Positions 11,625 through 24,580 of a stretch of 64,000 nucleotides of DNA are shown here, in pieces. This DNA comes from Ischnura elegans. Taxonomy: Eukaryota; Arthropoda; Insecta; Odonata; Coenagrionidae. A program made the position numbers and the translations under genes. The notes under the pieces are model-generated. The model saw only the letters and a list, made by a program, of their open reading frames with translations, was not told where the DNA came from and searched no databases. The DNA lies in contig NC_060251.1 in assembly GCF_921293095.1 (NCBI RefSeq), forward strand, positions 59,599,585 to 59,663,584. Reading direction: 5' to 3'. The stretch's first letter is position 1. Each line of letters opens with the position of its first letter.

Positions 11625-14600
11625 ATGTCGGTGGACAAATTCTTTCTTCAAATGAAATCTCATTCCAAGCAAGTATTCAGTGTTCTGAGAGAACTCTATG
11701 ATTCATCTTCATTGACTGATGTCACATTGCTGTGTGAAGGACACTATTTTGGTGCTCATCGTTTAGTTTTGTCGGCCTGTAGTCCATATTTTCGGACACT
11801 GTTCACCACTATTCCAGATAAGCATCCTGTGATTTTTATGAAGGGAGTCAAGAAAACTGAAATGATCGATATACTGGACTTCATGTACAACGGTGAAGTA
11901 ACCATTTCACATACCCAACTAGCCTCATTTCTACAAATTGCTGACGAGTTATCAGTGAATGGACTCACGAAGGGATTGCAGAATGAGGATGGTGGAGAAG
12001 AACCAGGAAATCCTGAACCTAGTTTAGACAAATACACTGTAAAGAGGAGGCGCATTTCTTGCTCCGATACTACTGAGGACAACAAAAGGAAAGTACCACA
12101 TGCAAATGAAGAAACAGACGAAGAGCCGACTCAGCAAGAACTTAATGAAATACTTCCCCACCTAGATTTGAACAATGCAGGGGAAAGCATTGAAGTTCTA
12201 ATCGATAAAGATTCAAATCCCAACTTGAAAATAATACCTAACCACAAGGACAATGGAGATCTTCTGCTGGATAATTTGGAAGTCAGTCGTGATCAGCAGT
12301 TTAATAAATCAAGAATTATTGAAACGGTCAGTGAATTATTATATCGGGAGGGAGAAATTCCAGTGCTTTTATTTAGTAATTTAATATCTTTAATTTATTA
12401 AATTAATCAATTATCTTTAGGACATCAAAGAAGAAATTGAATCTCCTGATAATACTTCGCAAATGAAAAAGGAAGTGTCCCGACCTTGTGTGCCATCAGT
12501 TGATGTGATGCTAGGCAGGGAGGCGGTACCTCCGCCCAAAGTGCCATCTAATTCGGATACCAGACAGGTCAGTCTCCTACTAATAATGCCCTATGCTTCG
12601 GCCATCATATTGATATTCAGATTCATAATAAATAGCCCCCAAATGATAGTAAAATAAAGTATTTTACATTGATGTGCATGTTTTGAACTCTTTTCTGGTT
12701 CTAGATTAAAATATTTCCTTGTAATTTAATATATTTTAAGCTATAAGTACAGGGCATGTGTGAATGCTGAGATTCATTTGCATGGCACTTATAGGAATTA
12801 AGAGTGAATGAAAATATGTGGAATATAAATTTTGCAGTCTTGTTGACACCAATTCTCTTGATTCTTTTGATAACCACATAAATTTGGTCTTCTTGTGAAT
12901 AATATTTATGCCACATTACTAAGTATAGCTTATGGATCAATCAGTGCCAGCAACTCTCTCACTTAATTGCTATTTAATGCTTGATCACCACGAACCTCAC
13001 TGATTAAAACATGAATTAACACATAAACTCCTGCCTCTTTAACTCATTGCATGCGTGGGTCCCTATTTCCTCAGCATACGCTTTTTTATTTACAAATGAG
13101 CCTCCTATCCTCTCAGTCTATGCTTACTTTCTTAAGAATGCCCATTGACTTTGATCGGTCCCCTCTATGAAATGCTTTCTCAAAATCCAAGAAGAAAGCA
13201 ATTGCATCATCATGTAATTCTTCCTTGTTACCTCTATCCTATCATGGTAGACTGTACTTTCCTGAAACCAAAATCATAGCCATCCAAATAATCATTTTTA
13301 TTAGTCTCTATCTGTCTATAAATACTTTTGATAGATGATTTTTGATTCTGATAGATGTCTTTTGCCACTCTTTCTGCATGAGATACTTGGCTAACCAACA
13401 TATAGTCTACTCTCCTACAGCTTTCTACTTCACGGGTTGCAGATTCAGAATGGTCTTCATGGAATCCTCTAGCCAAGAACCTCCCCTTGTAGGTCCTACT
13501 CAAGCTAGTTGGAAAAACTTTCTCTCCCCAGCCTTCCTTAAATTCTTAAGTGGCTCTCGTGGGATATTGTCCGTTCTCACCTCTTCCTTTCCCTCATATC
13601 CTAGAGGTCTTACTTGATTCTAGCATCCAAGAACCCTGGTCCAATATTATCCTTCTCCACTGCATTTTCCTCATTTATATTCAATCACTCTGGTTTGTTC
13701 CCACCATGATACTGATCCTGTAGGAGTTATCACAACCGCGAAAAACTAGTATGATTATGAGTTTTATAGAAAGGTATCATATGCCAAAGCCAAATTTTTA
13801 ACAATATTTGAAAAAATAAGGTGTTTGGTGTGTTATTTGAGTTGTTCAGTTGCAGTGGAGCAGCATTAAATATGAAACTAGGTATTCCATAGAACATTTA
13901 AAAATGTGAATAAAATATTAAATGATATTGATGGACTTTGGGAACTCTGATTATCAGGTCTTATCCTCAACATAGCTGAGAAAATTAAAGAGCCTATTGC
14001 CAACGTAGCAGCTTTAACACCTGAAGGATTAAAAAAATAATAATGTGTATTTAAGGTGATGGCAAGTGAAGTGACTTAAGTGCCACTTCTCCCATATTTG
14101 AGGAAGGAATTATGAGAATGTCAGTTTTCATTAAAATTTGGGAAACTCTGGAATTCATTTTTGTAATTTTTTCTCACTTTTGGCAATGGGTAATGCTATA
14201 AGACCGATGCTTTGATGAGTGACTTTCTCTCATCATCATCAGGGCTGAGACCAAATTGGGCTGTACTGGTCATTTTATACTTTGGTAGGAGAAGATGGTT
14301 GAGACATATTTTGAACCAGTCAAGGCAAAATCACCAATTGGAATTTGTATTGTTTCCGCCTCCTCTAGGGAGCATGATAGCTTATGCTCCCCAAAAATAG
14401 CCTCAAAGGGACCATGGAGCCAGTTGCATTTGACTTTGCTCCACTGCGATGCCTTCGTTCATAGGATCAAGCAGCTCGGAAAGGTTTTACCTTGGGGAGT
14501 AAATGCAAACAGAGCACTCGATGTGGCTGAGCAGTAGCCAAAAGCTGAGGATAGCATTGAAACGTCCTACCCCAATGGAAACCTCTGATATTGAAATGGA

Positions 14601-17600
14601 AAACATGAGTGGGACCACTAAAAAATTTGCAAATGTGAGGGACGTGTTAACACACAACCCATGTGTTAGCTTAAGAAATATTATATTATTAAAGTATTTC
14701 CTTTTCCCATATTGGGTTCTTAGTTGTTCATTTTTATATTGTTAATGTCTTTTTGTTCTCTTTTTCAGTTTTAAAAACATGTTTCATTGTAAATGTCATT
14801 GTACATGTCATTTGCCGGCCTCGTTGGTGGTGGGGCAAAGTCCTCGCCTGCCAAACCGTAGGTCACGAATCCCGCCTGGGTAGGTGGTCCCTATCCAGAG
14901 CATGGATGTTTGTGTCATGCTTTGTTAATACTCCATTGTTAAGGCCTCTATGTGCTGTTTACAGGGAAGTTGGAAATAAATAAATAAGTAAACTGGCTCT
15001 GCTTCTGAAAGTGAAGAGCGTTTAAAATAAATAAAATATTGGAATATTTTTCATGTAAGGTTTTAGCAGGGATTTGACCAAATTTGTGGGAAAAGGGTGT
15101 ATACTACAGGATGCATTATTCAAGGAAATCCCTGCGGAATAGCCAGTTTTTCACTTTTACCCTTAGCCTGCTCCCATCGTCTATAGAGGCCTGGTTACAC
15201 GGTACATTAACACGTTAATGTACGTTTGCGTGAATGATTTTTGTGGACCGGAACGGAACTTGAACGAATGCATGAACCAAATTAGAACAGGTTCTATTTT
15301 CCGTTCATGCATTTGCACTAGTTGGGTGGTTACACGGTACACTTTTGTGTTCATTCACACGTTCATACATTTAGACATTAACCCGTACGTGTTAATGTAT
15401 CGTGTAACCAGGCCTTAAGCGATTGCCTTAGCAGACTGCTCCCATCGTATATTGACGATTTGAACTATTCTTCTACTCTCCCAGTCCATGTGTGATTAGA
15501 AGCTCTTCCTTTGACAAGTAGATGTCATGCGGACATCTTTTAGACCTCTTTTTATCTTTATTGCCCTAAATATTTTTGAAAATTTTTGTCTTAAGTAAAA
15601 ATTTATAATTAATAAAATTATGCAAAAATTAAAAAATATTATTATTATCTTAATTCGCCTCTGGGGAGCTCTATTTCAGCTTATTTGCACAGTTAAAGGG
15701 TTTACACACACACGCACAGCCAGGGAGGGTGCTCTAGTGTGTTAAGCACCCTATGGAACTTTTTCAATTGCCCTAAAAATGCTGGTGCGACTGACCTAAT
15801 AAAACGTTAGTGTCTGAACCTTTATAAAAAATGCTAGTCAGTCAGTTTTTCAAAGTAGTGGCCCATGTTTTAATGGGATTCATTCAATTTCTGCAGGAAA
15901 GGGAACAATAGGGTAGTTTCCTTCATCAAAGAAAACGAAAGGCAATGATTGCGATTCGTTACCCACCATTAGTGAATTCATAATACACAAATTATTTGGT
16001 TTGTGAAATACCGGTTTAGACGAATGGCAAGGGTCAAATTTTATCCTCATTTGAAAAAGGCCAGATTGGTGCCCATGCGATTCCACTCCACGTGACGTCA
16101 CAGGGACCTAGTTTCTACACGAGAGGATAGGAGTTATACATCGTCTGAGGTTACCAATGCATGCATGAGGCACAGAGCTCAGGGAAGCATGTCTTAATAA
16201 TCACCTATTAAAACTGGCTAAGGTTGGAAAGTTTTCTTCGTTTGATAAGGTTTTAATAAACCTTTTTTAAGCCAAGCGCTACCAGCCAGCAAGGTACTCA
16301 GCTACCCGCTAGCATCCTGCGTCCTATCAGCGCTCAGAGCCTCGATCAAGGTCACCTCTCAAGGCAGGAGGGGGAGCCAGAAATGCGTCGCACGGACTTT
16401 TTCCCATCATTCCCACTTACGCGTCGTGTTTTTGCGCGCTTGAAATTTTTCACTTTTCATTTAATCGCGAAAAACAGATATCGTCATTTAAAAATCTAAA
16501 AGCGTGAAATACATACTCTAGGAGTAATAATCTTTCGATTTAGGCAATAAAAAAATAATAGGAAACCACCCTATTGATTTGTATTGGACATAGACTCCCT
16601 GAAATAAATCTCTGGCTACCTGCCTGCCATTGCAGAGTCACATTCATTTGCAGGTGACTCCCTAGAAGTTCCACTGTAATTCAGGGTTCATACCAGTTGT
16701 GGAAATCAGGGAAATATTTTTTGGGACTTCAAGTCATGAAACGTCAGGGAAATTGGATTTTGGTCTGGGGAACATTCAGAGATGCACCAAAAAATATGAA
16801 ATGTATGGTGTGGGGTGTTTATGCATTCTAGTAGCTAGTTGGCATTTTGTTGCTACCTAGCTGGGTGGCAAAGGGTAACATCAATTTGGTGCCACTTGCC
16901 TTTATTTTAGCTGCTAATACTTGACTTCATTATGTCCACTTGACTTTATTAAAACCCTATGTATGATTGCTTTGCCATTGATACAAAGTCAGGAAAATTT
17001 GCCAGCCTCGGTGGCGGCAGGGTAGAGTCCTCGCCTGCCAAACAGGAGGTTGCGGATTCAAGTCCCACCTAGGTAAGTTATCCTTATCCAGGGCATGGTT
17101 GTTTTTGTACGTTAAATTGTTAACATGCTAATAACCCCTATGAAAAAGGCCGTATAGATCTGTTTTCGGTGGTATGGAAATTTTTAAAATAAAAAAATTT
17201 GAAACGATCCAGACTGGAGACAAGTCTGGGAAATTGGAAATGAAAAATTGGTATGAACCCTGTATTTACATTATGAGGTATTTTTGATTTTCAAATGAAT
17301 TTTACTCCTATCCAATTTGGTTTCTAACAGGAAGCACCCAATGTTAGGTTACTCTCCCATTGGGCAGTGGAGCCTGGGGACAGCGGAATCCCAGGGGTGA
17401 GCCTTCCCACAACACGAGGAATGGTTCCTGGCGGGATACCGCCTTTCAGTGGCAGCAGTGGTGGTGGACCCGGTTGTGTAAGTGTGAGTGGCAGTGGTAG
17501 TGGGACAGGTGCGTATCAGTGTCCAGTGTGCGGGAAGATGTGCAATGCCAAACACCACTTGACTTACCACTTGAGAACACACACGGGCGAGCGTCCCTAC

Positions 17601-17738
17601 CGCTGTGATGTATGTGGCCTCACCTTCTCCCAGCAGTCAAACATGTATCGTCACAAGCGGACAAAGCATGTAGGTGTCTCTGGTGAAGGAAGAGGTTTAG
17701 TCGATGGCCAAGGCTATGCAATGGTTAATATCGAATAG
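11625..17738 (+). CDS. BTB/POZ and C2H2 zinc-finger transcription factor
   Basis: Three exons join in phase 0: 11625-12326, 12421-12567 and 17331-17738 (GT..AG borders), giving about 418 aa. Residues 1-115 form a BTB/POZ domain: LTDVTLLCEG at 30-39, AHRLVLSACSPYF at 44-56 and the DFMYNGEV turn at 85-92. The middle is acidic and polar with a basic KRRR patch. A Gly/Ser-rich linker precedes two C-terminal C2H2 fingers, with ligands C347, C350, H363, H367 and C375, C378, H391, H396, joined by THTGERPY. This is the plan of insect BTB-ZF nuclear regulators (tramtrack/lola/abrupt type), which dimerise or oligomerise through BTB and bind DNA through the fingers. The usual FCLRWNNHQ opening is replaced by FFLQMKSHSKQ, so I cannot assign it to a named fly gene. 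Intron 2 is 4.8 kb and could hide alternative 3' exons, which are common in this family, but none was seen. Confidence 0.86.
12960..13715 (-). mobile_element. LINE remnant with reverse transcriptase start (- strand)
   Basis: Read on the - strand this gives, in broken frames, VEKDNIGPGFLDARIK (about 13640-13690), then the pre-RT block NDYLDGYDFGFRKVQST (about 13240-13300), then motif A as FLDFEKAFHR (about 13165-13200), then GILKKVSID and EDRRL. These are hallmarks of non-LTR reverse transcriptases. Several stops and frame changes interrupt it, so it is an old copy. Its 3' part shares the words TTTAATGCTTGATCA and AAACTCCTGCCTC with 24990-25080, where a second copy sits. It lies antisense in intron 2 of the BTB-ZF gene. 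Confidence 0.68.
14814..14985 (+). repeat. tRNA-derived SINE, copy 1
   Basis: The head reads ccggcctcgttggtggtggg and agtcctcgcctgccaaac, with a B-box-like ggtcacgaatccc at 14861-14873, then a body and an A-rich end (aaataaataaataag). It matches copy 2 at 17000-17190 through head and body, including cctatccagagcatgg versus cttatccagggcatgg. The internal pol III promoter shape marks it as a tRNA-type SINE. It lies in intron 2 of the BTB-ZF gene. Confidence 0.7.
15188..15414. mobile_element. 227-bp MITE with GGCCTGGTTACACG ends
   Basis: The left end ggcctggttacacggtacat and the right end (read in reverse complement) ggcctggttacacgatacat differ at one base. The inverted match continues into ttaacac. 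The interior repeats the theme in degenerate form (ggttacacggtacacttt, acgttcatac). No coding capacity is present. The target duplication is unclear, so the superfamily is not assigned. A 13-bp direct repeat, ctgctcccatcgt, occurs on both sides (about 15169 and 15435). Confidence 0.65.
15415..16995. other. Intron 2 of the BTB-ZF gene, middle part
   Basis: No exon is supported here. A full CRE-type palindrome tgacgtca lies near 16094-16101, and a GC-richer CpG-bearing patch runs about 16260-16450. Either could belong to an internal promoter or to an old repeat; nothing decides it. Confidence 0.4.
17000..17190 (+). repeat. tRNA-derived SINE, copy 2
   Basis: Same family as 14814-14985: cagcctcggtggcggcaggg, agtcctcgcctgccaaac, a B-box ggattcaagtccc at 17054-17066, the shared cttatccagggcatgg body and an A-rich end. 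It lies about 140 bp before exon 3 of the BTB-ZF gene. Confidence 0.72.
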
Positions 17739-20050
17739 TGTCCATTCTGTCTGTAAATCTGTTGATTAATTTCATTCACTCAGCAAACAGGAGTCACTTT
17801 GTATCATACGCATGATGAAGGGAGTGATAGAATGGATTTTTTTAATTGTGATAATCTCTCATAATGGTTCCCCAGTCAGCGGTCAAGTCAGTGGTGGGTG
17901 CAAAATATTTTCCATGGGTCTTGAGCTACCAATGTGAGTACCAAAGTTGTGATAATCTCTTTAAAAGTACAATAATTAGATGCAATCTGGCCTCAAAAGT
18001 CTTGGCTTTTTCCCTGCATCCTTATTTCTGCCACAGATAGAATTATCCTTGGTGAGGAGACATGTTCATTGATTAGGATCTCTTTAGTAGGCTTAGTTTA
18101 ACATGCTAGTCGCTTTTCTTGTTGGAGTGAATACTTTGCTTGCTTCAATAATGTAGTTTTTTTAATTGCCAGGTACAATGAGATAAAAATGAGTGCATCA
18201 ATCTTCTTAGGAAATGAAGGAAAGACAGAAGCATGTTTGCACCCTTTTTATTGGAGCTGACATTTTTCATTACAATGGGTCATGAGCAAATCAGAGTTTG
18301 TGGCATAGTTGGAACATCTGTTTGGCAGAACTATAAAGGGTGATGGTGGTATCCTATGTGTAAACAATGGCACTGACGGAAATATCCTCTTTTGCTCTTT
18401 TTACTCAATTCAAGATTACATACTCATAAATTTATGGCAAAGTATACGTGCATGGATAGACATTGTAATATGCTGGTGAAACAGGTTCACAGATAGAGTC
18501 ATCAGTGCATCAGCACAGCGTTTGATTTTATTTCTTCTTTGGAGTGATTTTATATAGTGAAGCCTGAAGTTAGTTCTAACAAATTGTTAAGACATTATTT
18601 TAGCAGAATAAGGTTGAAAGTTTATGGGAGAAAGGGTGAGATTTTTCAAACTTACCAGTGGAGCTATCATGAATGTTATCTAAGTACATAATTATTGATG
18701 TGTACTTATTTAGCTGAATATATCTTATTGAAGTTGATATCAAATTCCTTCTTCCTAGTACATAATTCATTTTGAAAGTTTTTACAAGTACAAAACATGA
18801 AATTCACTTCTCTGAATATGGTTACATTCTTTGCTTGGGTTGGAATATATATAAATATAGGAATTTTCGTGTGACCTATTGTAATATCAACCTTAATGCA
18901 TTATAATTTTTAGAATCTCATATAAAACAGCTTCATATACTTGTCCTTTTATGAAATCAGGTATGTTGATAATATTTTAAGAGAGAAAGTGGTATTGCCC
19001 ATATTTTTTTGTTTAATTTAGTTCAGTCATGGGTTCAAATTTGTTTAATACCACAGTGATTATCTTTATATAGCTGTTTCAATAATAGGAAAACGAGCAC
19101 CCTGATGGGGAACCATTAGTTTTGTAGTGAAATGATATAGGAAATGTTAAAACGTAACCTTGAGCAATGCCATTGGCAATGGAGTTTGCATGGCTAGCAG
19201 AGCATGTGCAAAGCTGCTTATTTTTTTATGGGACTCACTATTTTTAATCCCATGAAAAACTAAGCCATACATGCTTTCTGTCATGCAACAGGTTTTTATA
19301 GCTCTCCGTTTACAATGCATTGCATATTTTCCTTGTGATTGGCCTTAAGAATGAATAGAGATGTTGGTCATATGTGTTATATGATAATTTCACTGAATGA
19401 GTGCTAATTAATATAACACCAAACTGTTGAATGATAATGCACTATGATAAACTCAGATATCTAAAATGTGAATGCATTCATGCAATATGATTTTTTAGGT
19501 AATTGATCCTGAAAACCAATTTTTCTATTGCAGATGCATACATAACATCTATTTATTCATCATAGTTGACTTTGTATATGAGGATTGTAAATTTTAAGCC
19601 TTATTTATGCTTATTTAAAGTAATTGTTCTAAGTCCATATTATCTATAGGTTCATGTGCAAATTTTTAATTTTATTTTACGAAGTGGTGAAATCTTGTTT
19701 TCTATTTGTAGCTCATAATTAATTATTTACCCATTGGGCGGATATGGAATCTTTCTTTGGGAGGGTTTTCTTAAAATTTCTTTATGAATGTATGGAAACA
19801 TTCTGATCCCAGTTGATTATCATGCAAATGGAAAAAATGAGTTTCCTAGCGTTACCATCTGTTGCTCTCCTTCATTTTTCTGGAGTTGAACCTCTGTTGT
19901 CTTTACAGCAATGTAGTCAATACTTAAGTGAAATTATCTTAATGTTTTCCAATCAGTCTTGAATCAATTGTGGCTCAGCCCTTTATGAAAATTATCAAAT
20001 GAACTGGCTCAGAACACCTTGTGTACGAGGATGGACTGAGAATATCGACT
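17739..20050. other. 3' flank of the BTB-ZF gene, no further gene seen
   Basis: AT-rich DNA after the BTB-ZF stop codon, probably including its 3' UTR. No close AATAAA stands out. No ORF over 60 codons is credible. Confidence 0.5.
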
Positions 20051-20053
20051 TTA

Positions 20054-20586
20054 CCTGGTAACGCCTGAATTAAAAAGTTTCTGCGATTTTTGTGGCGATC
20101 ATGCATCTAAATATCAATGAAATTCGGAGTCATTAGGTGCAAAATTTATTCTTTTAGCACTAATAGTTACACCTTACGGTACCGCTATAAGTGGTACCAC
20201 CAAAATGTTTTGCATCATTACATCCCAAATATTAGGCTCAAGTCAAATAACCATACTTTATATGAGATGTACATGTTATAGCAATCATAATTTCATAATA
20301 AAACCTTTGTATTAACAGTACATAAGGCGTAAGTAAAGAAAATCGAAATTCTTGGTCTAAAAATTCCGTTTTTTTGGGCTAGTTGATAATTCACAAATTT
20401 CAAACGGCTCTAAATGCGTTAATTACGGCTTCAAAATGGCAAACTTTTCGGAAAAATGTTATTAAAAATATTCTCATCAATATAAAACTCTCAAAAAACC
20501 TAATAAATTACGATAACTGACAAAAAAGTTATGTTTAGCACTGCACTACCAGCCGGTACCATTTGGTACCGCTAGGCGTTAACGGG
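20054..20586. mobile_element. piggyBac-like MITE, about 533 bp
   Basis: The right end reads aggcgttaacggg followed by TTAA. The left end reads cctggtaacgcct preceded by TTTA. In opposite orientation the two ends align as CCYGKTAACGCCT, next to a TTAA-like target on both sides, the piggyBac pattern. The interior holds two palindromic blocks, ggtaccgctataagtggtacc near 20178 and ggtaccatttggtacc near 20555. No transposase is encoded. The call is inference because the termini are short. Confidence 0.45.
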
Positions 20587-20589
20587 TTA

Positions 20590-23555
20590 AGCTATCAATC
20601 GCAGTAAGGCTGCAGCCCAAAAAGTTACATTATGGGGGGGTTTGAACCTCTTCAACCCATTTCCATCTCATTTATTTACTATGAACTTTCATCTTATTGA
20701 CCAAAACTTGTACACCAGTAATCGTTAGAGTTTATTTATTTAATTATTTTCTAGAAAAAGTCAGTAATTCAGAACCCGTTTAACATATTTGAGATGATGC
20801 AACCCAATTTCCATGCTAAAGTTCACAAATAAACTGTACATGATTAGATCCTTTAAAAAAATGCTGTTGGTACTTGTTACTGATTTCCTATTTAATATTT
20901 TTTTTTATAAGCACTATTATTTTCCTCGCTTAGCTCCACCTCTGGTATCAAGCAACTTTAATGAGATGAGTTTGGCATCAAATTCTTTTGAATTGAAACT
21001 GTTATAACCATATCACTTTATGGCTGGGCAAGTTAAAAACCAAGTACCCATTGATGTCATGTATGAGTCACATTGGAACTTTTTATGGAACAGAAGTTAC
21101 ATTTGCAAGACCTCCTCCCTTTTGTTTCCTGTTTGTCCTTCGTTTAGGTTCATTTCCCTTTTTTCCAATCTACTCGCTCCTATCATATTTTCTCTTTAAG
21201 TTTTATGTTTTTAATCTTACAATCTTTGGTGTGTTAACTTCCTTTGTTGATATTACATAACTTCCATCATTTGTCCCTTTTGGTGTTGCATGAAATGAGT
21301 CTAAGCTTGCTAGGATTCATGCATTGGCCAGCATTTTGATGTGTGTGAATATTTAGCAATTAATACAGTTGGGAGGCAATAGGGGAAGGCGGTTTTGGGG
21401 GATTTAAGCTGCTATAAAAAATTCTAGGAGATACATATGAACTTAAGTGGTACCCCTTTCAAATGAACCACCTCAAAAAATTTCCAGTCCAAGGCCATGG
21501 AGGAGAATGATGAAGACTAAGTTCAGTTTTGTCATTGATTTATCGATTTTTTAATTTATATCATCAAAACCAACTCCTTGTTTGGGCATCAATCATCCAT
21601 AATGATGGATAATTCTACATGATCAGACAAAGTGAGACAAGGCATGCTGGAAGGGAGTTCGGGTTCACCACTGGGTAAATTTATCCATTTGCTCTGTAAT
21701 TATGATGGCTTACAATTAGTGTTAAAATTATGAGATGGCATTTCCATTACTAACCAGCAGGCACTGTATATAATAGTTCAAAAGTATTCAGTGAAACAAA
21801 AAAAGTCCTTTGCCGTGAAAGCAAGACAGATGGCTGAATTTATTAGGAAAGAAAAACCGTCACTTGGGTGCTGTGGTGTTGCATATAAATCACAAACATA
21901 AATACTGTAAATCATATAAAGCATGTTTTTTTTACATTTTTTCTTGAAACTATCAACCGAAAAAGTTATTCCAACTCATAGTCGTCCTTATTCTTCAGGG
22001 TTTTATTACAATTTATTTGAGATCTAATGGCAATGGATAACTCTGCCATCAATACATGAACAAATTGCAAAGGACAGATTTATGTGGTGGAAAACCCAAA
22101 TTGCCCTCGTTGATAGCATGCACTGGGAGAGCATTAGATCTTTCTTCTAGAAAAAATATCTTTACCTTTCTATTCTGGACTACAGAGGTTCAACCATGTG
22201 CTTACAAATTTTACCATGCAATATTCCATTTACATACTGCAGAGCCTTTCAGGAGCAGAATGCATTATTTTTATGTTATAGGTTTTACATGTCATTTTTG
22301 TGAAGTCATCTTGTGCATTATCCTTGCATGGGTAATCATGATACAGTCTTTATCCATACTGCCAGCTTAGGTATCTTTAAGAGGTATATGAAAAAGTCTA
22401 ATGTGAAGGTGATAATATGAATGTTTTGCATTCAATTATAATTATTGTGATACATAATCCAGTAAATATTTGATGCTTTAATCTATAGAATAGCAGCTCT
22501 TCTGAGATATTTTTCTGATGATTGCAGTGATCTTGAATCTCCCATGAGAAATTTCCTGTAATTCTTTTAGAGATTTTTCAAATGTAGATTTTTTTAGATC
22601 TGATGATGAGAGACTGGCAAAATATACTTCATTCCTAAAAAACTTAAATGTGTTTTAATGAAATCTTACGTTATAATATGTTTAGTGTTGAAAAAATTGT
22701 TTGTTGCATGTACATAATGCTTTCGGTTTAGCATACTCAGCCTCGTTACTTCCATCAGTTTGTTTTATTAGGTCAATGAACTTATCTGATCACATGGATT
22801 TGATGGAATTGGAAAACAGTGCTTTTTTATTAAAAGCATTCTGCAGTTTAAGGTAGGTTTTTATGGAGCGTTTTTTGAATAACCCTGGCCTCTCCTCCAT
22901 CTGTCATTGAACGTTCCCTGGTTATTCACTGTAAGGTCTCTTCCCCTTCATTCTACCCACTAAACCTATTCTCTTGCTCTAGGGGCAGGTTAAGGCTGTT
23001 GTTTTTAGCAGTGAGGAGAGGTTCATTTTGGTTCACTTTCCGCGGCCCTTCAGTGATATGTAATACCTCTCAGCCATGGTGTATCTGAAGTCTAATAGTT
23101 ACAGACAAGAGGCTGTGAGATATTCGTCAAGTATTTTTTAACATTATTTGTTGAGGTGGTGAAATAAAAACTCTCAGTGGAGAGTCTCCTTATAGATTAC
23201 AGTCTTTTCTATTTTTCCAGAACTTCGGAGGAGTGAGATTGTAATAATAATGATACTTTCCTTTATTTTCATGAGCATCAGGATCATGAGAAAATAACTG
23301 TACAACTTTATACTTTTTCAGAATTGATGCATTCATAAAAGATAAGAAAAAAAATAAATACAAATTCAAAGAAATACACCCTAAGTGGACTGCCTGTAGC
23401 ATGAAGAAAATTCAATAAAACAATAAACAAAAGAGAAAAGATCTCTCTGTAATGTAACAGACAAACTACAGAAAACTAAGGTGATAATTCACACTCAATT
23501 GACCAGTTATTAACGTGTTTATCAATAAAAAATAAATTAAGCTACACATGAGTAC
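20590..23555. other. Gene-free AT-rich stretch
   Basis: No host exon or complete mobile element was recognised. The short open frames in this stretch have no family pattern. A pyrimidine-rich passage near 22880-23000 may be an old interspersed repeat. Confidence 0.5.
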
Positions 23556-23559
23556 AAAC

Positions 23560-24026
23560 AAGAGGAATTCAACATGACATTTTTTCAGTAGCCCGTATGT
23601 GTTATGTGTAAATTTCTTGATGTTAGTAGCGCTTCTCAGTTGAACTGGAAGAGAGTTCCATATTCAAGAGGAGGTTACTAAGAATGATCTATTCATATGA
23701 GATGTGCGATGTTGTGGGATGTGGAGATCAATGGTATGTTTTCAGGTGGGAATGTGTACTTCAGTTTTTCTTACGGATTTCTCGTACAGGTAGGGCAGGT
23801 AACCAGTTGTTAAAACACTGAAGGCTAAAAATTATTATCAAAAGGGTGCTAGAATTATTATTAGAAGAACACTCCTTATATTTAAGCCAGTTAAGGCGGT
23901 TGAAAGAGTTGCTGGTATGGTCCCATTTTTTAGGTACCTAATTGATTTATTCATAGTTTCTTGGAGTCTGTTAGTGTCTTTGTCATCTAGGTTTGTGAAC
24001 AAGGCTGCACAATAATCGGAGATATG
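23560..24026 (-). mobile_element. LINE remnant, C-terminal end of a reverse transcriptase ORF
   Basis: From 24026 downward the - strand reads HISDYCAALFTNLDDKDTN, then RLQETMNKSIRYL, and further on HIPQHRTSHMNRSFLVTSS, a stop, and IWNSLPVQLRSATNIKKF. The DYC...LQ...IR block and the final R..WNSLP...... A.....F block are the typical tail of jockey/CR1-type LINE proteins (family knowledge). Frames are broken and no complete domain survives. Confidence 0.7.
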
Positions 24027-24290
24027 ATTTGCCGCCCCCTCCCTTATTCCTTCTCTGTCTTCCTCCCCTTTCTTTGCTTATTATTTGCTCCATCCGAAGC
24101 CTCTGTCTCTTTATCTCTTCTAGAAATCCCCTCTCCTACCCCACCCTGTCTAGCACTATCTCGTCCCTTTTCTTCTCTGTCCATCATACTTTCTCCAATC
24201 TCCTCCATACCCAAATCTCAAATGTACCCTGTCTTTCCTCTTTCCTTGCCATCCACATTTCTGTGGTACAATGAAGAGTTTGCTTGAAGA
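24027..24290. repeat. Pyrimidine-rich (CT) tract
   Basis: A 260-bp segment is strongly C/T-biased on the + strand (runs such as cccctcccttattccttctc). Open frames on it are composition artefacts. It abuts the LINE remnant and may be part of a repeat. Confidence 0.5.
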
Positions 24291-24580
24291 GTTTATCATA
24301 TCAGAATTCACTGACCTTTTCTTTACTTTCTCTTACTCCACAATCCACTGATTAGTGTATTCCTGTTCATAAACACACACTTTGCTATTGATAGTCTCAT
24401 CCTGACATCCTTTCTGGTGTTCCCATTTTCCATTTAGTGTGCTGCTTAAATAATTGAATTGCTCCTCCTATGCAAGCTTGTGGCCACCCACTTATACATT
24501 TAGCCTCATGTTCCTTGATCTTTATGCTTTAAAAAACTGCATAATTTTTGCAATTTCTGTAAATTAACCATGGTATACTA

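Noticed and set aside
24024-24287. Two overlapping open frames in the CT-rich tract
   Set aside because: They arise from low-complexity pyrimidine sequence and lack any domain pattern.
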